64,000 nucleotides of DNA from Strigops habroptila (Eukaryota; Chordata; Aves; Psittaciformes; Psittacidae), in NCBI RefSeq assembly GCF_004027225.2, contig NC_044277.2, positions 102,045,725 to 102,109,724 of the forward strand, written 5' to 3'. The position numbers were made by a program, and so were the translations under genes. The first letter of the stretch is position 1; each line of letters opens with the position of its first letter. Shown piece by piece: positions 11,901 through 26,900 of this stretch. A model generated the notes under the pieces. That model saw only the letters and a program-made list of their open reading frames with translations, was not told where the DNA came from and ran no database searches.

Positions 11901-14900
11901 TCAGCTTATCAGCTTGAACAAAGATTTTTCAGAGACATTCTGTTTGCTTCTGCTATCCATAGTGCTCAGTTCTTCAGAAACTGAAGGCTGACTTATGTCT
12001 CTAGGACCATTCACATGCAAGTCATAAGCAGATTCAAATGGTCTAATGAGGAATTCAGGAAGACAAACTTACATTAAATTTTTCAAAGTTAGGTTGAAAT
12101 GTACCCATGGAATACCTAGATTGAGTCTTATCCAAAATGCATCTGGGAACAGACATAGTTTCCACTATGGGGAAGAGGGCAAGAAGTAATATACTCCAGT
12201 TGCAGCAAGGAAGATTAGGTTAGAGGATATGTAGTACGATAGCTAGGCACTGGGACAGATTGCCTAAGGAGATTGTGGTATCTCAGTCACAACATTGGAG
12301 GAATATTTAGAAGAAGCTGGATGCCCCCATGTAAGCCTTGCTGTCCTGTGTAGAGGAAAACTGGGTAATTTCGCTAGGTTTCTCCTCTCTTTGTTTTCTG
12401 TAGTTAGGAAAAGCATATTTCAGACACAAAAATCATCTTTAAGTTGAGGGGAAGATATGCACATACACAGATTACACTGGCAGGCCTTTTGTGATTATTC
12501 ATTTTTATCAGCTTGACTTGGGCAACAAATAGGGAGAGTTTACAGGCACCTTTCCAGAAAGAGATGTGATCCTAAATACATACATACGCCAACTTTAGGA
12601 GGTTTTAATTTTTTTTAATTCCATGCTTTTTTTTTTTCTCCCCGCCCCCCAAGGAAAATTTCCAGGAAAGGGAGGACTGATTGCTCCTGGGATGATGTGC
12701 CAGTATACGGTCCGATTTACTCCTAAATATCCAGGAGATTATGAAGACTGTATGTTAGTGGAAACTCAAGTATCAGAACCTCTTTTGATCCCAATCCAAG
12801 CTAAAAGACCACCTTCAGTGTTAACATGTCAGTACTGTCCAATTCTTAAGTTTCTCTAAAGTTAAAAGGATTTTTTTTTTTCATTTGACTGTCTCCAATT
12901 TTATGTCACATAACAAATGTGGCCAAACTTGGCAGTGCAGTTTCTATATTTTGATATCTACTTCATTTTCACTCATAATAGTTCTACTAGTTATTAAAAT
13001 GTAATCCTGTCAATTTTTTCCTTAATCTTTTGTTCTTGTATTAGAAGAGTGAGCAGGAACCACTTATCTAGGTTTGTGTGTTGTTGATTCCTGGATTCCT
13101 AACTGTAATTACTTATCCTAAATAGTAATGAATTATGATTTAGTTATAAACATTTGATGCTATTAATTAATATTCATTCAATGGTACATTAAATATGTTT
13201 ATTAATTATTACATACCTGCAGGGTTCACCTCTCAGATTTCTAGCTTCAGCTGTACCAACCAGGATTGCTTTTGCAGAAACTTGCTTTGATTTTTGCTAA
13301 AATCACCTTTCCTCTTATACTGAGCATGTTTCAAAAACATCTTACTTTCTGTTATCGTTCAATAGACTCTTTAAGTAGGAAGCACCATTAAAATGTAAGA
13401 TGTATGTAGAAATATACTCCTTATACTGTTTAACTTTCAAATGGAAAGAATATGAGGGGGTTTAGGATGGCAGCCCCCAGCATATTCATATGCAGTAATG
13501 TTGTCTATAAAGAGTTATTTAAGAAGCAGCTGGCAGGCCTTCACTGTCTGTGCAGTCTGATTTTCTGTGTTACTCTTTACAGTGCCTCGTATTATAGACT
13601 GTGGTCCCTGCCTTGTTGGAGGAATAAAAGTAATGATGATTTTGTGCAGAAATGAGGGAGTTAGAACTGAGAAGTTCTCTATAATGCCAAAGAAAGCCTG
13701 CCCATCTCCGTATTTCAGGGTGAGTGATTAGAAAGGAAATACTGGACATGGTATGGTATCAGTGCCCTGACACAAAGGCCTTTTGAACTAGTCATGGGAT
13801 GTTAGCACAGAAGTCATAAGGCCTTGATGGGGACATTGGTATTGTCACTCCCTCAGGGATTCACGTTTGTCCTCACGACCAATCTCCCTGGATGTCCATA
13901 CCTTCTGCTTGTGCTCTGGCTTGCCTCTGAAAGAAGGTTTCTTGCTCAGTGGTGGGGTAAACTCAGACATAGATCGGGGAAAAGACAACTGGCTTGAACT
14001 TTAACTTTACCCTTAAAGCAAATAAAAATGCAATCAGTTTGAGCATTGCTTGAGCTGATTTCCTCCCCCTTCCCACCAAAGATATCACTTACTGACCTTG
14101 CTGCACCTGTAGACCTTGCAGTCCACTCCAGTACTGCACTGTCTTTAGCTTTCCATCCCAAAACAGATGTAAATGAAATGGACAAAAAAGATAAGATGTG
14201 GCTGGTAGATTGGCATTTTATGTGCTGGAGAAAAGGCTGAAGTGACAGCTGATGTGCCAGGATGTCCCTACTGAAAGGCTTTACTCAGTTCCAACTCAGT
14301 TCCAACTCAGAGTGAGTCATAAGCATGGAGAAACAGAGCCCCTGTGCTCAGGCAGAGCTGTTTTTCTCTGAACATGAATATTAGGGCTCCTGACACTATC
14401 ATTTGTCTTTGGAGACAGCACCTTCCCTCCTGCTTTCACCAAGGTAATTATAAAGCATGGAGCTTTGAGAGGTGTGAAAAAAAATTACGGTAAGAGGTAA
14501 AACAGAGATGTTGTAGTATCCTGCCTGTTTTAGGTAATCCTGTGTTTTAAAAACAACAAACTCTATCTAATTTTTTAATCTTTCTTTTTGTTCTTTTTTT
14601 TTTTTTTTTTTTAACAACTTAGGCTGTTGCCACTGATGGTTTTGTGATACAAGATCCTTTTGGGATCCACCCTCCTGTGTTTGAGCTAGCCCCAGGCCAG
14701 AATACAACAGTAGAGGTTAGTACCAACTGCTATAGAAATTATTTGTACTTTACCAAAGAGACTAGCAAGATCATTTTAGATGATCTTGGCTGGACTTTTT
14801 GGATTTGGGTTTGTGTGAGCAAAAATGCTCAAATCCTTTTGTGCAATTATGCTGAAAGAATTGCAGTTGTGAGTCTTACTGGAGAGTCTTTTATTGAACT

Positions 14901-17900
14901 TCCAAGTCTTGCTTAGCCACTCAGAGACCAGTCAGATTTTCCCCACACTAAGAATCCTGTTAGGATTCATACCAGCCGGGGTTCAAGTCCAAGAAACGTT
15001 TCCTTTCTGAGCTTCCTTGGAAAAAAAGAAAGTCTTTTCAGGGAAAAAAAAAAGTCTTTCAAGTAACAGGTACAAATCATTTACTTATGATGTGCTCTTT
15101 TCTTAAAAAGATCCTGCAGTAGGTGTGCATTAATAGTTGCCACCACTGTTTTGTCTGATGTGAGTCACATTTTAATACAGATCACTATGGGGAGAAGAAT
15201 GATATGGAGAGTGTGGCTAGCCTTCAGCTGCTTTTGCTAGTGCCTCCTGGCTGTTGATGAAAGGAATGGGTCAGGCAGGTGTGGATAAAGAAGAAATGTT
15301 TCTCCTCCTCTCTGTCTTCCCAGGTGCATTGCTTTAGCAGGGCCAGGCACATGTGGGAGAGAAAGAGGAGATAGATTAGGATGGGTTGGGTTAGCAGGTG
15401 GCAATGGATAACAGATAGGAGAATCAGTTAAAGGTTTTGGCCCCTGGACCATTCTTGTTGAGTTGGAACTAAGGGAGGGTATGCAGCAGTTGCCCTGCTT
15501 GCACTGTTGTGGCTTGAAAGGCAACAGTGGCATTACTCAGTAAGTGATTGAGGGCGGATCCAGTTCTGAGAGTTCATTTCATTCAACTAAGCCAGGAAGC
15601 TGCCTGCATCTCCAGTGGCTACAAAGGCAGCTTCTGATGACCATCCATGTACATGCATGTAAGTTCAGTGACCCAGAAAACAGCTATTTCTTTCTGGTTT
15701 TTATTAAGGATCTGTGATTCTGTTTCTTGCAAATGTAAGATTTAATAACTAATCACTACAACTGTCTTTTAGTGAACATTTATGAGTTTAAGTTTATTAC
15801 TTCCCAGAGATAAATCAGTTACAGTCATTGCTATTTTGCTTTTCTCTTTCAGGTAGTGTTTTTTCCTTCTTTTCCAGAAGTCTCCAGGCAGACATACACC
15901 ATTGTTTGTGACAATTGCCAAGACAGTGATGTTACAGTCACAGGTTTGTTTCTAGCACCTTTCAGAGATTGCATTTCTAACACCATAGATAGTTAATGTG
16001 AGTGGTGGTTGATGGCTTGAAGCGATGGTAATATTTTGCATCATTGGATCAGCCAAACACTTTGTCCTGTGATGGTGTTAAATGCTAAACGTTTTTATTA
16101 CTGCTCCATTCCAGTGCATGAAGTACACTGTATTCAGAAAGCACTGAGCTCTTTGGCTGCCTACTGTAGCCAAAAATCCAAATGTAAAATGTCACAAAGT
16201 AGCAGAAAAGAAAACCTCAGGTGTAATTAATTTCTTAGACTTTGTATCAGTAATATGTCAAACTACAAAGCATCAGCTTTAACAGGGCAGAAATACATTT
16301 GGTTGTGAAGTAAATTTGGAGCACATCTTGGATTAGGGTATTGAGAAAAAGAGGCAGTCTTTGGATTAGCTAATGAAACCAGTTGAAATTCTTGTAAATT
16401 TTAGTGCTTGTCCTGTAATGTAATGGTGAGTACTAAAATATTAGGCTTGATTTGTCATCTGTTTAATCACTATTACAGGTATTTTCTTTGGAATTTTTTA
16501 AGTGGTGCATTTGCTGCTTATTTTTATTTTAATACACTGCTCAGAACACCTGGGACATCTCAGAACATTATCAACCATTGCAAGCACCTTGCTTACTTCA
16601 GTGAAAGGATGCTGATGTAAGTGAGCTGAGCTTGTGGCCCTGAAATCCAAATCTGTTAAATTTGTGAAGAGAAGATCCGTACTGATATATGTTGATAAAG
16701 AACACCAGGAAAATATTGTATGATTAACACGTTGGGGCTCTGAAATTTAAGGAAACACCAGGTATTATCAGTAATAGCAAAAGCCAGCCACAGCCATTAA
16801 TGAGTAAAATGAACAATGTTAATAGCCAGATGGTATACAGTAATACCTACTTATTTCTTCAAGGGGTTGGACAGCTGATAGCTCTGGAGCTTTTATTTGT
16901 CATGGGTGGAGAAAGCAAACCCAAACCTGGTGAAGCTACTGATGCAACAGCGCAGCATCTCATACGATTTGACCCCCAAAACCCACACACCACCAAGGAG
17001 AAGAAATTGGTTATAAGAAACTCTACGTACGTAGCTACTACTAATAGAATAATGGTCTGCAATGTAAACATACTGGTCAGGATCTCATTTGTGATACCAT
17101 ACTCTCTCAAGCTGGGGAACTTGATATGCACTTGATAACCTTTGTACAGAAGCCTTGCTTCATTTTGCTCCATTGTTTAGTAATTAAGCTTTAAGGATAT
17201 GTTTGTAAAAGCAGGAACATCATACACAGATCACATGTTATGGCAACCATTAGCAATACCATTTAGTTCATACACTGCCAAGGTCAATATATTTGCTCCC
17301 ATATATATGAACCTGCAACTCCAGAAGATTTATAAATATAGATGGTTGCAGGAAATATTTAACAGGGTCATCCAGATGAGATTTATCTAACTTTTGGTGT
17401 GTATAATGCATATTTGTGTAACCGAGCTAAGCACTCTATACTCTTTTCCTTTATAGTGCAGGGAAATCCAATTCTGACTGTAAACATCTCCCATAGAACA
17501 AGGCATAATGTATTTTGGACTCCACTGGATCTCCACTGATTAAAATGGGAGTCCAATGTAACTAGCTTACGTTAGATTTTCCACCTGATTCCTACTATTG
17601 AGTCCTAATAGATTTAAATCCAAACTCTATTTGAAATCGAGGAATATGTCTCTATATACAATTAAATTGCACTGAATGTAATGGCATCCCAATTTTGATC
17701 CAGATCAGTTGGACAATAATAGAAGTACACTAATATGCATGATTGCAGTAGTTAGAGGCTGCAGATCATCAAAGCAGTGAGGGGCGGTCAGTGCTAGTTT
17801 AAGATACATTAATGTAAATTGCTGCTTGAATTTCTGAAAGGTTTTTTTGAGGCCTGGAAAACACGCATGCATAATGCTAGAACAGAATGCTGTTTGGGTA

Positions 17901-20900
17901 AAGAAAGTGTGATTCAGTGAACTGGGTGCTGTAAATTGATGAAGGATGTGACTATGCCAATTTCTACATTTTTTCTGTGCTATAACCATGACAGCAGTCC
18001 CTGCACGTCTGGTGTCAACATTTGTATGAACAAAGCTGGGCAGGCTGAGACTGAACTCCACAGAAGCAGGAAAGAGAAAAATTTCTTCTGCTATAGAAAG
18101 TGCTACAAGAAATTGTATGTGTTCAGTTTTGTCATCGATACTCAGATACTTTGATACTTTCAAATTCTGGTATCCTTCCTCCCCTTAGTAAGGCAAAGTT
18201 TTTGAGGTCAGCATGAGCGAGTTTTTAAAACCCATGAAGACATTCTATGGAATACACTTCTGCTGAAGCAACCTAGTTGAGCAGCCTTTTCTGGATTACA
18301 GAGAATATTACAGAGCCATTGCTATAATCTTAGCTGGAGCCCCTGTGTTTGTTGATATGTTGAAGACCATATCTTGCACTTGGATTAAATTCAGAATGTT
18401 ATATAGATCATCAGCAATGATCTAATGCAAACATACTTGTATCAGCAGGAATGGTTCTGTTGCTCTCAGATTCTTGAAAGTATTGTAGAGTTTCCTAGAA
18501 GTTGCACTACATGACAGGTTAAATAAGGCAAGAAAGTGTTAACAAATATTAAATGTTTACATAATTTACTTCCATATATTAGCGTGTTCTTTGTACAGTT
18601 TATATACTCTGACTCTATGCTTCTCCCAATGTTTTACTCAAATATCAGGTTTTTTTAATGAAAGCTTTTTTGTTGTTTATTGATTTCTCTGCAGCCAAGT
18701 AGAACTTCCTTTCTACTGGCAGATAATGAAGCCCAACCTGAAACCATTAATACCAGAAGAAACTGCAGACTCCATGAAGGTCAAATACAACCGAGACACA
18801 GAGTCAGCCTTCTTCCTAGATCCTGAGGAGGGAGTTTTGCTTCCCTGTACAGATCATGAGTTTATTCTCACTTACACTCCACAGGAGGTATGACTTGTGA
18901 TTCCTTCTTATCTACAAACTCCAGCTGTGTATTTTTATGCAAGTCATAAAATCCTTGCTGTGCAGATTTCTAAATGAAATTTAATTAGCTGGTACTATGC
19001 TCTGATAAACAATGTTCAAAATGTAGAGAGTTACTAAAAGAAAACATGTTTTGACTGCAAAATGTGAGACAGTTGCTGATCTCATTTGGTCATTTTTGGT
19101 ACTGACTTGACACAATTTTACACTGGAACTATGGCCACATCCTCATAGCTGCAGCTGTGATGGTTGGTAAAGTTGCCACCCCCCACCACACTATCAGCTC
19201 CTCCACAGTCTCCTAACCCTTCCCATTCTGCTGAGTAAGCTGCATTGGGGATGTGCCCCATAGCTACTGCAGCCTAAGTAAGTTTGGTTAGCAAACTGAT
19301 TATTTAAACTATTTCCAACTGTAGCTTTTCAGGGCTGAAATGGGTCCTATGAACAGCTGTGTGGTAAATTAGGAGGACAGTAGTAGTGTTTGGCAGAGAA
19401 AGAATGGCTTGCAGCTGTGGGCAAAGGGGTGCAACCATGTTTGAATGCAGCTGTACCAGTGACTGTTGTCCTAGTTTCTGCTCCCCTGTCTGTGTAAATA
19501 AGGAGCATGAGCTCACTGTATTAAAGAAACTTGATCCAATGTAAGCCCAAGAGTGGGAATATCCCATGCTGTGGTGATTGACGGACATAGGAATACCTCA
19601 AATAAGTATAGAAGAGAAACGAACTGGGTATTTTAAATACTTTAGTTCATAGAAAAATATATTGAATTAACATATACACTTAAATTAATATCTCTCTACA
19701 AACAAGTGAATCTTTTACAAAGCTCTTCAGATTTAAGGCCTGCTTCTGTGTTTCCTTTTTTCCCCCCCTATTAGAATACAGAGGGCATCTTCTTTTCCCA
19801 TGATGGAAGAGTAGAAGGAACTTTGAATTAGTACAGAAGTACTGAACTTAATTTGGGGAGCCTTTGCAGATGCTTGTGCGTAGTATGCAATATACTAGGG
19901 AAATAATAACAGGCATGTCAAAAATGAGTATTTTTCTTGGAACCATACATACACCATGAGATCAGAATCTGGCTTAATATTTTGCAGTCAAACATGTTTT
20001 AGTAACTCTAGAGTTTGAATATTGTTTATCAGAGCTTAGTACTCCAATGATGAGCATTCATCCTTTAAATGTAAACTACTTTTCCGTCTCGGTTGATGAG
20101 AAGCTCAGCATGAGCCAGCACTGTGTGCTTGCAGCCCAGAAACCAACTGTGTCCTGGGCTGCATCACAAGAAGCATGAACAGCAGGTCGAGGGAGGTGAT
20201 TATCTCCCTCTCCTCCTCTCTTCTGAGACCTCCTAGCTCTGGGACCCCTAACAGAAGAAGGATGTGGACTCATTGGAGTGAGTCCAGAGGAGGCCACAAA
20301 GGTGATCAGGGGGCTGGAGCACCTCCCCTGTGGAAGCAGGCTGAGAGAGCTGGGCTTGTTCAGCCTAGAGAATAGAAGGCTCTGGGGAGACCTTAGAGCA
20401 GCTTCCAGTACCTAAGGGGGCCTACAGAAAATTTGGAGAGGGACTTTTTTACACAGGCCTGTAGTGATAGGACAGAGGGGAATAGCTTTAAACTGACAGA
20501 GGGGAGATTTAGATTAGCTATTAGGAAAAAAAAATCTTCCCTGTGAGGGTGGCAAGGCCCTGGCACAGGGTGCCCTGAGAAGCTGTGGCTGCCCCATCCC
20601 TGGCAGTGTTCAAGGCCAGGTTGGACACAGGGGCTTGGAGCAACCTGGTCTAGTGGAAGGTGTCCCTGCCCATGGCAGGGGGGTTGGAACTGGGTTAGTT
20701 TTAAGGTCCCTTCCAACCCAAACTGTTCTGTGATTCTATGATTCTCTGGTCTTCTTTTAATCCTCAACATAACTGATTACTTCACATTAAAATCCTCTCC
20801 TCCATCTGTGTAGGTGAAGAGTTATCACAGTGTGATTCAGATGGTACTGGTGAACATCCCAGAATCACCTTGGTAAGCTGAGAAACAGTATTCCCTGATA

Positions 20901-23900
20901 AAATGTTTAGCCACATTTTAGCTATGCTATTACAGTAAGTTACGAAGATTCTTCATCTTTCTGATGATGATGGACTCACAGTAACAAGAGGTTTTGTCTG
21001 CACAACTAATTGTGGCACAAAGCATCTCTGTGAACTCATGTCTGAACACAGGCCTTAGCCCCAGTTAGGTCTGCACCTCTCCTGGAAAAAGATAATAGTG
21101 TCATTTTCTCTGTTCATATTCCAGGCTTTCTGCTGAGATTTCCAGCAGGTTTTCCTGTTATTACTGTTTTTCAGAGCTGTCTGTGACTTGTATACTTATT
21201 CATGAATAGACTGGGACAACTAGAGTATGTTGAAGAACTACCATAATTTTTCCAGTTTTCAATTGTCCCCTCCTGAGCTAACTGCACTGGGCAGCCTGAA
21301 CTTGAGAAACTTTTGATGATTTTAGTTTTGATCTGGCAATTAAAAGATGGGATCCAGTTTGAACACCAGTTTAAGATGCTTAATAATTCTACCATATTTC
21401 CTCCAAAAGTTTAGTAAAAGATGAGATGCTTCAAAACATCCCAGAATGCAAAACAAAGGATGTAATAGCACTGGGAATAGAGGTTAAAGGACTAACAGAA
21501 GCATTTCATCTTCTTCTGGAACCATACGCCATTATCATCCCTGGGGAAAACTTTATTGGTGTAAACATCAGGAAAACATTTAAGGTTTGTTTGCTTTTGA
21601 CTTCATTGTTATCATGCGCTTTGTGTCACTAGATGTCATAGGTGTTAGTAGAAGAGATCATACAATCCATGTTATTTTAGTTTTCTTAAATACTTTTAAG
21701 AGATGCCATGACTCCAGGAAGGTCTGTGCTAAAATCCCTTAGCAAGCCTCCTTAGCCCTATGCTCCAGGCAGCAGGCTTTCTTCTTTCTTCATCTCTCAA
21801 GTGTGATACCACAGAGTTTTACCCTTCTGAATGTTTTTCTGGGTCACTAACCTGTTGCTTATCACTTTGTCACTCCCGTAGCGTAAAAGTTTTCCAGTTG
21901 GGAGGAGTAGCCAATGAATGATTAGATTACCTCATAAACAAAGGCACTGTTAGTGCAAAGAACTACTGCAAGCACGGAAGAGCTACAAAAGGCACAAAAG
22001 CTGCAGCTTACTAGGCCTTATTCCACTTGTCCCATAATGGGACAGATTGCTGCTGCAATTTTCCACTTGCTCAGTGTCCTCTTCACTATATCAGGATCCT
22101 TTTGATCTTGAACTCCTTTGTGAAAAACAGGCCTGTTACTAGAGCCAGGCAGCAAGACATTTCCCATCAATGGTCTTCCCATTTTTTCTAAAAGATACTG
22201 CTAACTGGCATTTCGTTTTATCCTTGCTCTTCCAAGAAGTTCCTTTTCAACTGAAGACAACCATTTCATACTTTCCAGTTATCCAGTGTTGCTACATGTG
22301 TGGTATAGGTAATTAAGTCATTTACTGATAATATAATGAGATTCCTCACAGTTTCCAATTGGATTTTTAGTCTTAGAAGAATTTAAACTGTGCTTAGAGA
22401 TAATTGTGCTTCAGGGAACAATGTTATTTGCTGTAATTAAGAAATAATGTCTGAATAGATCTGAAGAGCAGACCAAAGATTTTGAGAGCTCACAGCTCCC
22501 TCACAAACAGATCCTTCAGCAAAAAAAAAGGTTGCTCTCAGAAGAAAGAGCAGAAAGAGTAAAGTTCAGAAGTCCTGTTACACTTTTGAAAAATAGGGGA
22601 AAGGTTTAAAAGGCTTCAAATAGGATAACGTTTTTGGAAAGAATGGATTTTCTTCAGATTTCAGAAAACACTTTCACCTGTGTGAAGATAGCCACTGTGC
22701 TAAATATAGTGCTGTATAATCTCACTACACATAGTGCTTTCAGGATACATCTCCACATCTGAGCTATCTTAGTCCCCAGAGATCTCATTAGCAGCATCCA
22801 AGGGGTGATTGATATCATCCTATAGGTTAAAATAGGTTGGAGGAATTGCTCCCAGCACTCACTAGTTGGCTTTATTTTCAGTAAAAAGAATGCTAGGACA
22901 TGAGGTCAGTTGTAGCTCTTGCATCTATTTTGCAGACACCTGAAATCCAGTCAGGTGAATCCCACTTCTCTTGTCCTTGTTTTACATCAGAGGAGAAAGG
23001 AAAGGGAGGATACAGCATTATCATGAAAATACCAGTGCATGGCACTGGGTTAGTACTGTTCAAATCAGAGGTTAGGTGAAGTTCTGTGCCTTTCCACTCC
23101 TACTGTGTGCAGTTTATGTTAAAACACAGGTGAAGATACAGTATATTGTAGCTAGATTCAAGGTGTATTATTAGGTTGTAATGTTTAGTGGTGACGAGCA
23201 TATGGTTAGAGTTTGCAAAGTGTGTGATGTAAGACTTGCAATACCTGGTTTGCAGCTTACAGTACACTAATTGTCTCATGGACTTTAATTGTTTTAGATG
23301 TGGAATAACAGCAAATCACTGATCAAGTACACATGGGAGAAAATTGTGTCCTGTGACATCATGGAAGTTGAACCTCATACTGGCATCATAGGTAAAGCTT
23401 CTGTGACTTGCAAGCAACAATTAATGACAGAAATACTTAAATTGGTAGGAGTGGAAGAGTCACAGAGCACTATAGTGCAACTGGAGCCAGCAGGAGACTT
23501 CATTTGGTTCCAGGAGCTTCAAGAAGAGGCTTGCAGCAGGTGGTTTCTTTTTCTTTGCAAAATGGTGAGGCAGGACCCTGAACTTTTCTTTTCTAGATGT
23601 GAATAAATGCTGTGAATTTGAACTGCTCATTACTGGAAGCAGACCTGGGTCCATCAGCTGTAACCTGCAGTGTAAAGTTGAACCCTGTACAGAGCCTGTT
23701 GTGCTGCATGTTGAGGCTGCTTTTAAGGTACGCAACAGTTCCTTGTTACAGGATAACTAGCTGTGGGGCCTGGCCATTGTCCATATACAGCTTTTTGCAT
23801 CTTAAAGGTGTGACAAATCTAAAGCATTTACAAACAGGAGGTATTTTTGGTGTCTAGTAACTACTGAGGCAATGTTGATACTCCCACGACAATAAGAATT

Positions 23901-26900
23901 TTTCTGCATTACACGCAATGCATTTGCTTTCTGCTGTTCTCTGTGAAATTGAATGTTAATCTTAGATAATTTATCCTTCTTAATTAGGCAGTTTTGCCAG
24001 AAGTGTCCATTCTGACATCTGTTTCCTTGTGTCCTAGGGTCCACTTCTTCATATTGATGTTCCATCACTCCAGTTAGGTTTGATTAAGCAGGGTGAGAGT
24101 GTGTTACAAACCTTTAAGATTCAAAACCTGTGTCAGCTGCCAGCACAATGGAGTATGCAAGAAAGCAAGGTTTGTCTAGCTGAAAGGAATGAAGAGGTGA
24201 GTTACTACTATAGCTGGCTATGCTCCTTCTTTAGCTATTTCTTCCTTATACTCACGAGTTGTGATACTCATTTCAGCTACCAAAAGTTTGAGGTTTTGTG
24301 ACTTCTTATGAAACTGGATCTGCACAGTTCCATAAATGCATAAGATCTTTTAAGATTAAATGTTTCTTTGCAATTTTCTCTATTTCCATTTATTACAAAT
24401 CCCCTGATCGAAAGAGACATGGAGTATTTTCTCTATGACAGTGATTTCAGCTGCTACTGATATAAACAAAAGAGTAAGACTTTCTCAGAACTGAGGCTGC
24501 TAAACACTCCTCCTGCACACCTACATCTCGGACAAGAATCTCAGCACCCACTGAATTGGGCCTTTTAGCTTTAAACAATAGCTTTGAAATATGCAGATGT
24601 GTCCCCAAAGAACTTCTTACCACAATGAATACTATAACTATTGTTTAGTATTATTTAGACTGTGGTGTGTCAAATGCAGTCCATTCCAGTCTTTGACTTC
24701 AGAGCTCATTCCACCAGTTCATATGAAATAACTGAATAACTTAAGCATCTTGAAGGTAATACTTAGGCAAAGAATTGAGGGAGAGTACTTTTGATTATTT
24801 TGGCACACATAAAAAAGTGAGCTTTATAGCTAGGTTTCTCCTTGATGTTATGCATTAGAGGGGAGTGGGGAAATTCAGACTCTAGGTAAGTGCTTTTTGT
24901 TGTAATGAAAAACCAGATTCTGCCTGGGGGCATACCCATGAAAGGAAATGAATTAACTTGCTTCATGGCAAAAGTGGTCTAGATCCTGTTCAGATGTTCT
25001 GGTTTTTTGGTTGGTTTTGCAATGGAGAGAGGAGCTTGTTAAGTAGGAACTTCTATCAACCATCAGGAGCTGGAAGCCTGCAAGAAGTTGTACTGTATCC
25101 CCATGACTTCTTGAGCCTTGGCTTGTGGTATTTTTTACTACGTATCATGTAGATATGTCACTAACTTTGGGTGAAAGCTGATGGCAAAAATAGAAGATTT
25201 ATGAATAGTGGTTATGACAGCCTTGCAAAATGTGTTTGTGTGTGTGTATGTATGTCTGTCCCTTTTTCCCCAGAACAATTACAATCAGAACTGCATGATT
25301 AGGGATAGGCATGCTCTGGAGGAGACCCTGTCCTCACAGTCCTCAAGCCCTTAGTTCTGACTGTTTTTAGTTTTGTCCCTGCAATTCCCAGCAATTTCCT
25401 GAACCCCAGAGAGATTTTAGACTTTATCTCTCGAATTTGTCGTCCCGGAGCCCATCCACATCCCAATGGAGCTCATAGATCAAGTGCTCCATTCCTCCTG
25501 CATAAGAGCTACCTCTTTCTTTTCCTGAACCTCTTCAGCCTCCACCCCACACTGGTGCTCCTTCTGTTTCCAGAACAGCCTTCTTTCCTTGACCTTCTGT
25601 CCAAGAGTCTCCCCAGCCTGTGGCACCTTGCATAGCTGCTGCTCAGCCCCTCCGCCTGGGAGGAGACTGCTGCTGACTGCTTCTCCTTCCCGTTCCCCCT
25701 CACTCCATGCACAGGCATCACAGTTACGCCCTTAGCTCTGAGTACCCTTCTCTTAAGTCATTGCATTTTTATTAGCTGTCCACATAGAGGCAAAGTTTTG
25801 CCTCCTTGTCTAGCCAGGTTTTCACAATGTTAGCCCTGTGCTTGCCGAAATCAACCCAGATGGGAATCCAAAGGCAGAGAGAAAGGATATGTCTGAGGAA
25901 AAACTAGACACATGCAAGTCCTAATTAGTTTGTGTGGCTTCAGCATTTTATACTTGCTATGCAGACGTCAAAGACATTTCTGTTTCCTCTCTCCTCTCCT
26001 AGGTATCTCCCTTTACTATTCAACCATCTGCTGGAGTAATACCTCCTTTGGGTATATGCTCTGTGTCCGTTCAGTTCACATCATTGCAGTGCCAGCGTCT
26101 CCACACAGTATTAGAACTAGAGGTAGAAAATGGAGAAGGAAGGTAAGGGGAGAAAATGTTGTTCTGCTTTGTTTTCTTCTCAAGATTCACCTGGGATTTT
26201 ACTTTAGGTAGTTTTATCTCTTAAAAATATATAGCAGGTACTCAGAGTGGGGTTGTGTATCAATGAACTATCCAATAGCTAATATTGCTAAATAGATGTA
26301 ATCATCGTTCTTTCCAGCATGCTGTTGCATGTCTAGCACATCTCATTAGCAATAACAATAGACCATCTGTGTGTTTATTTCCAGGCACCTTCCTGTTTTT
26401 GTTGAAGTTCAGGCCCCCCAAGCATGCCTGATATCTAGTCATCTAGTATTCACTGAAATTTATACTGGAGTTCCTGCTAAAGCAACCAGCAGACTTTTTA
26501 ACCAGAGGCTGCTGCCAGCAAAATACTTATGGGGAAAGGTAAATGCTCTTCTAATGAAGTATACAGCAGGGATGGAAATTGCAATTTCTATCAAAGTACA
26601 AATAATGACTACTCTTAAAAGCTTTTCTGATCTCTCTCTTGAATAGTGCTTGCTGCTTACTTGCTTATGAGCAAAACTTCAATTTGAGACCAGCCTTGAT
26701 GAAAGATTGATGTCAATATTCTCTTACTGTTTGTGGATCATCCCTGGGAGAATGGGTGGGCAGAGATGAGGGGAATAGGATGTAAGCTACCAGAGTATTA
26801 AACAGAGTACCATGGCAGTTTAGGGTTTGCATTTTATTTAGTAGAGCAAAGAAACAGTCGTGCTTTCGAATTGTATAAGTTTTGCTTAAGTTTCATATTC

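Noticed and set aside
17515-17556. 9-bp inverted repeat with 24-nt loop in DLEC1 intron 13
   Set aside because: Short arms and a long loop are expected by chance in 64 kb; noted but not treated as functional.
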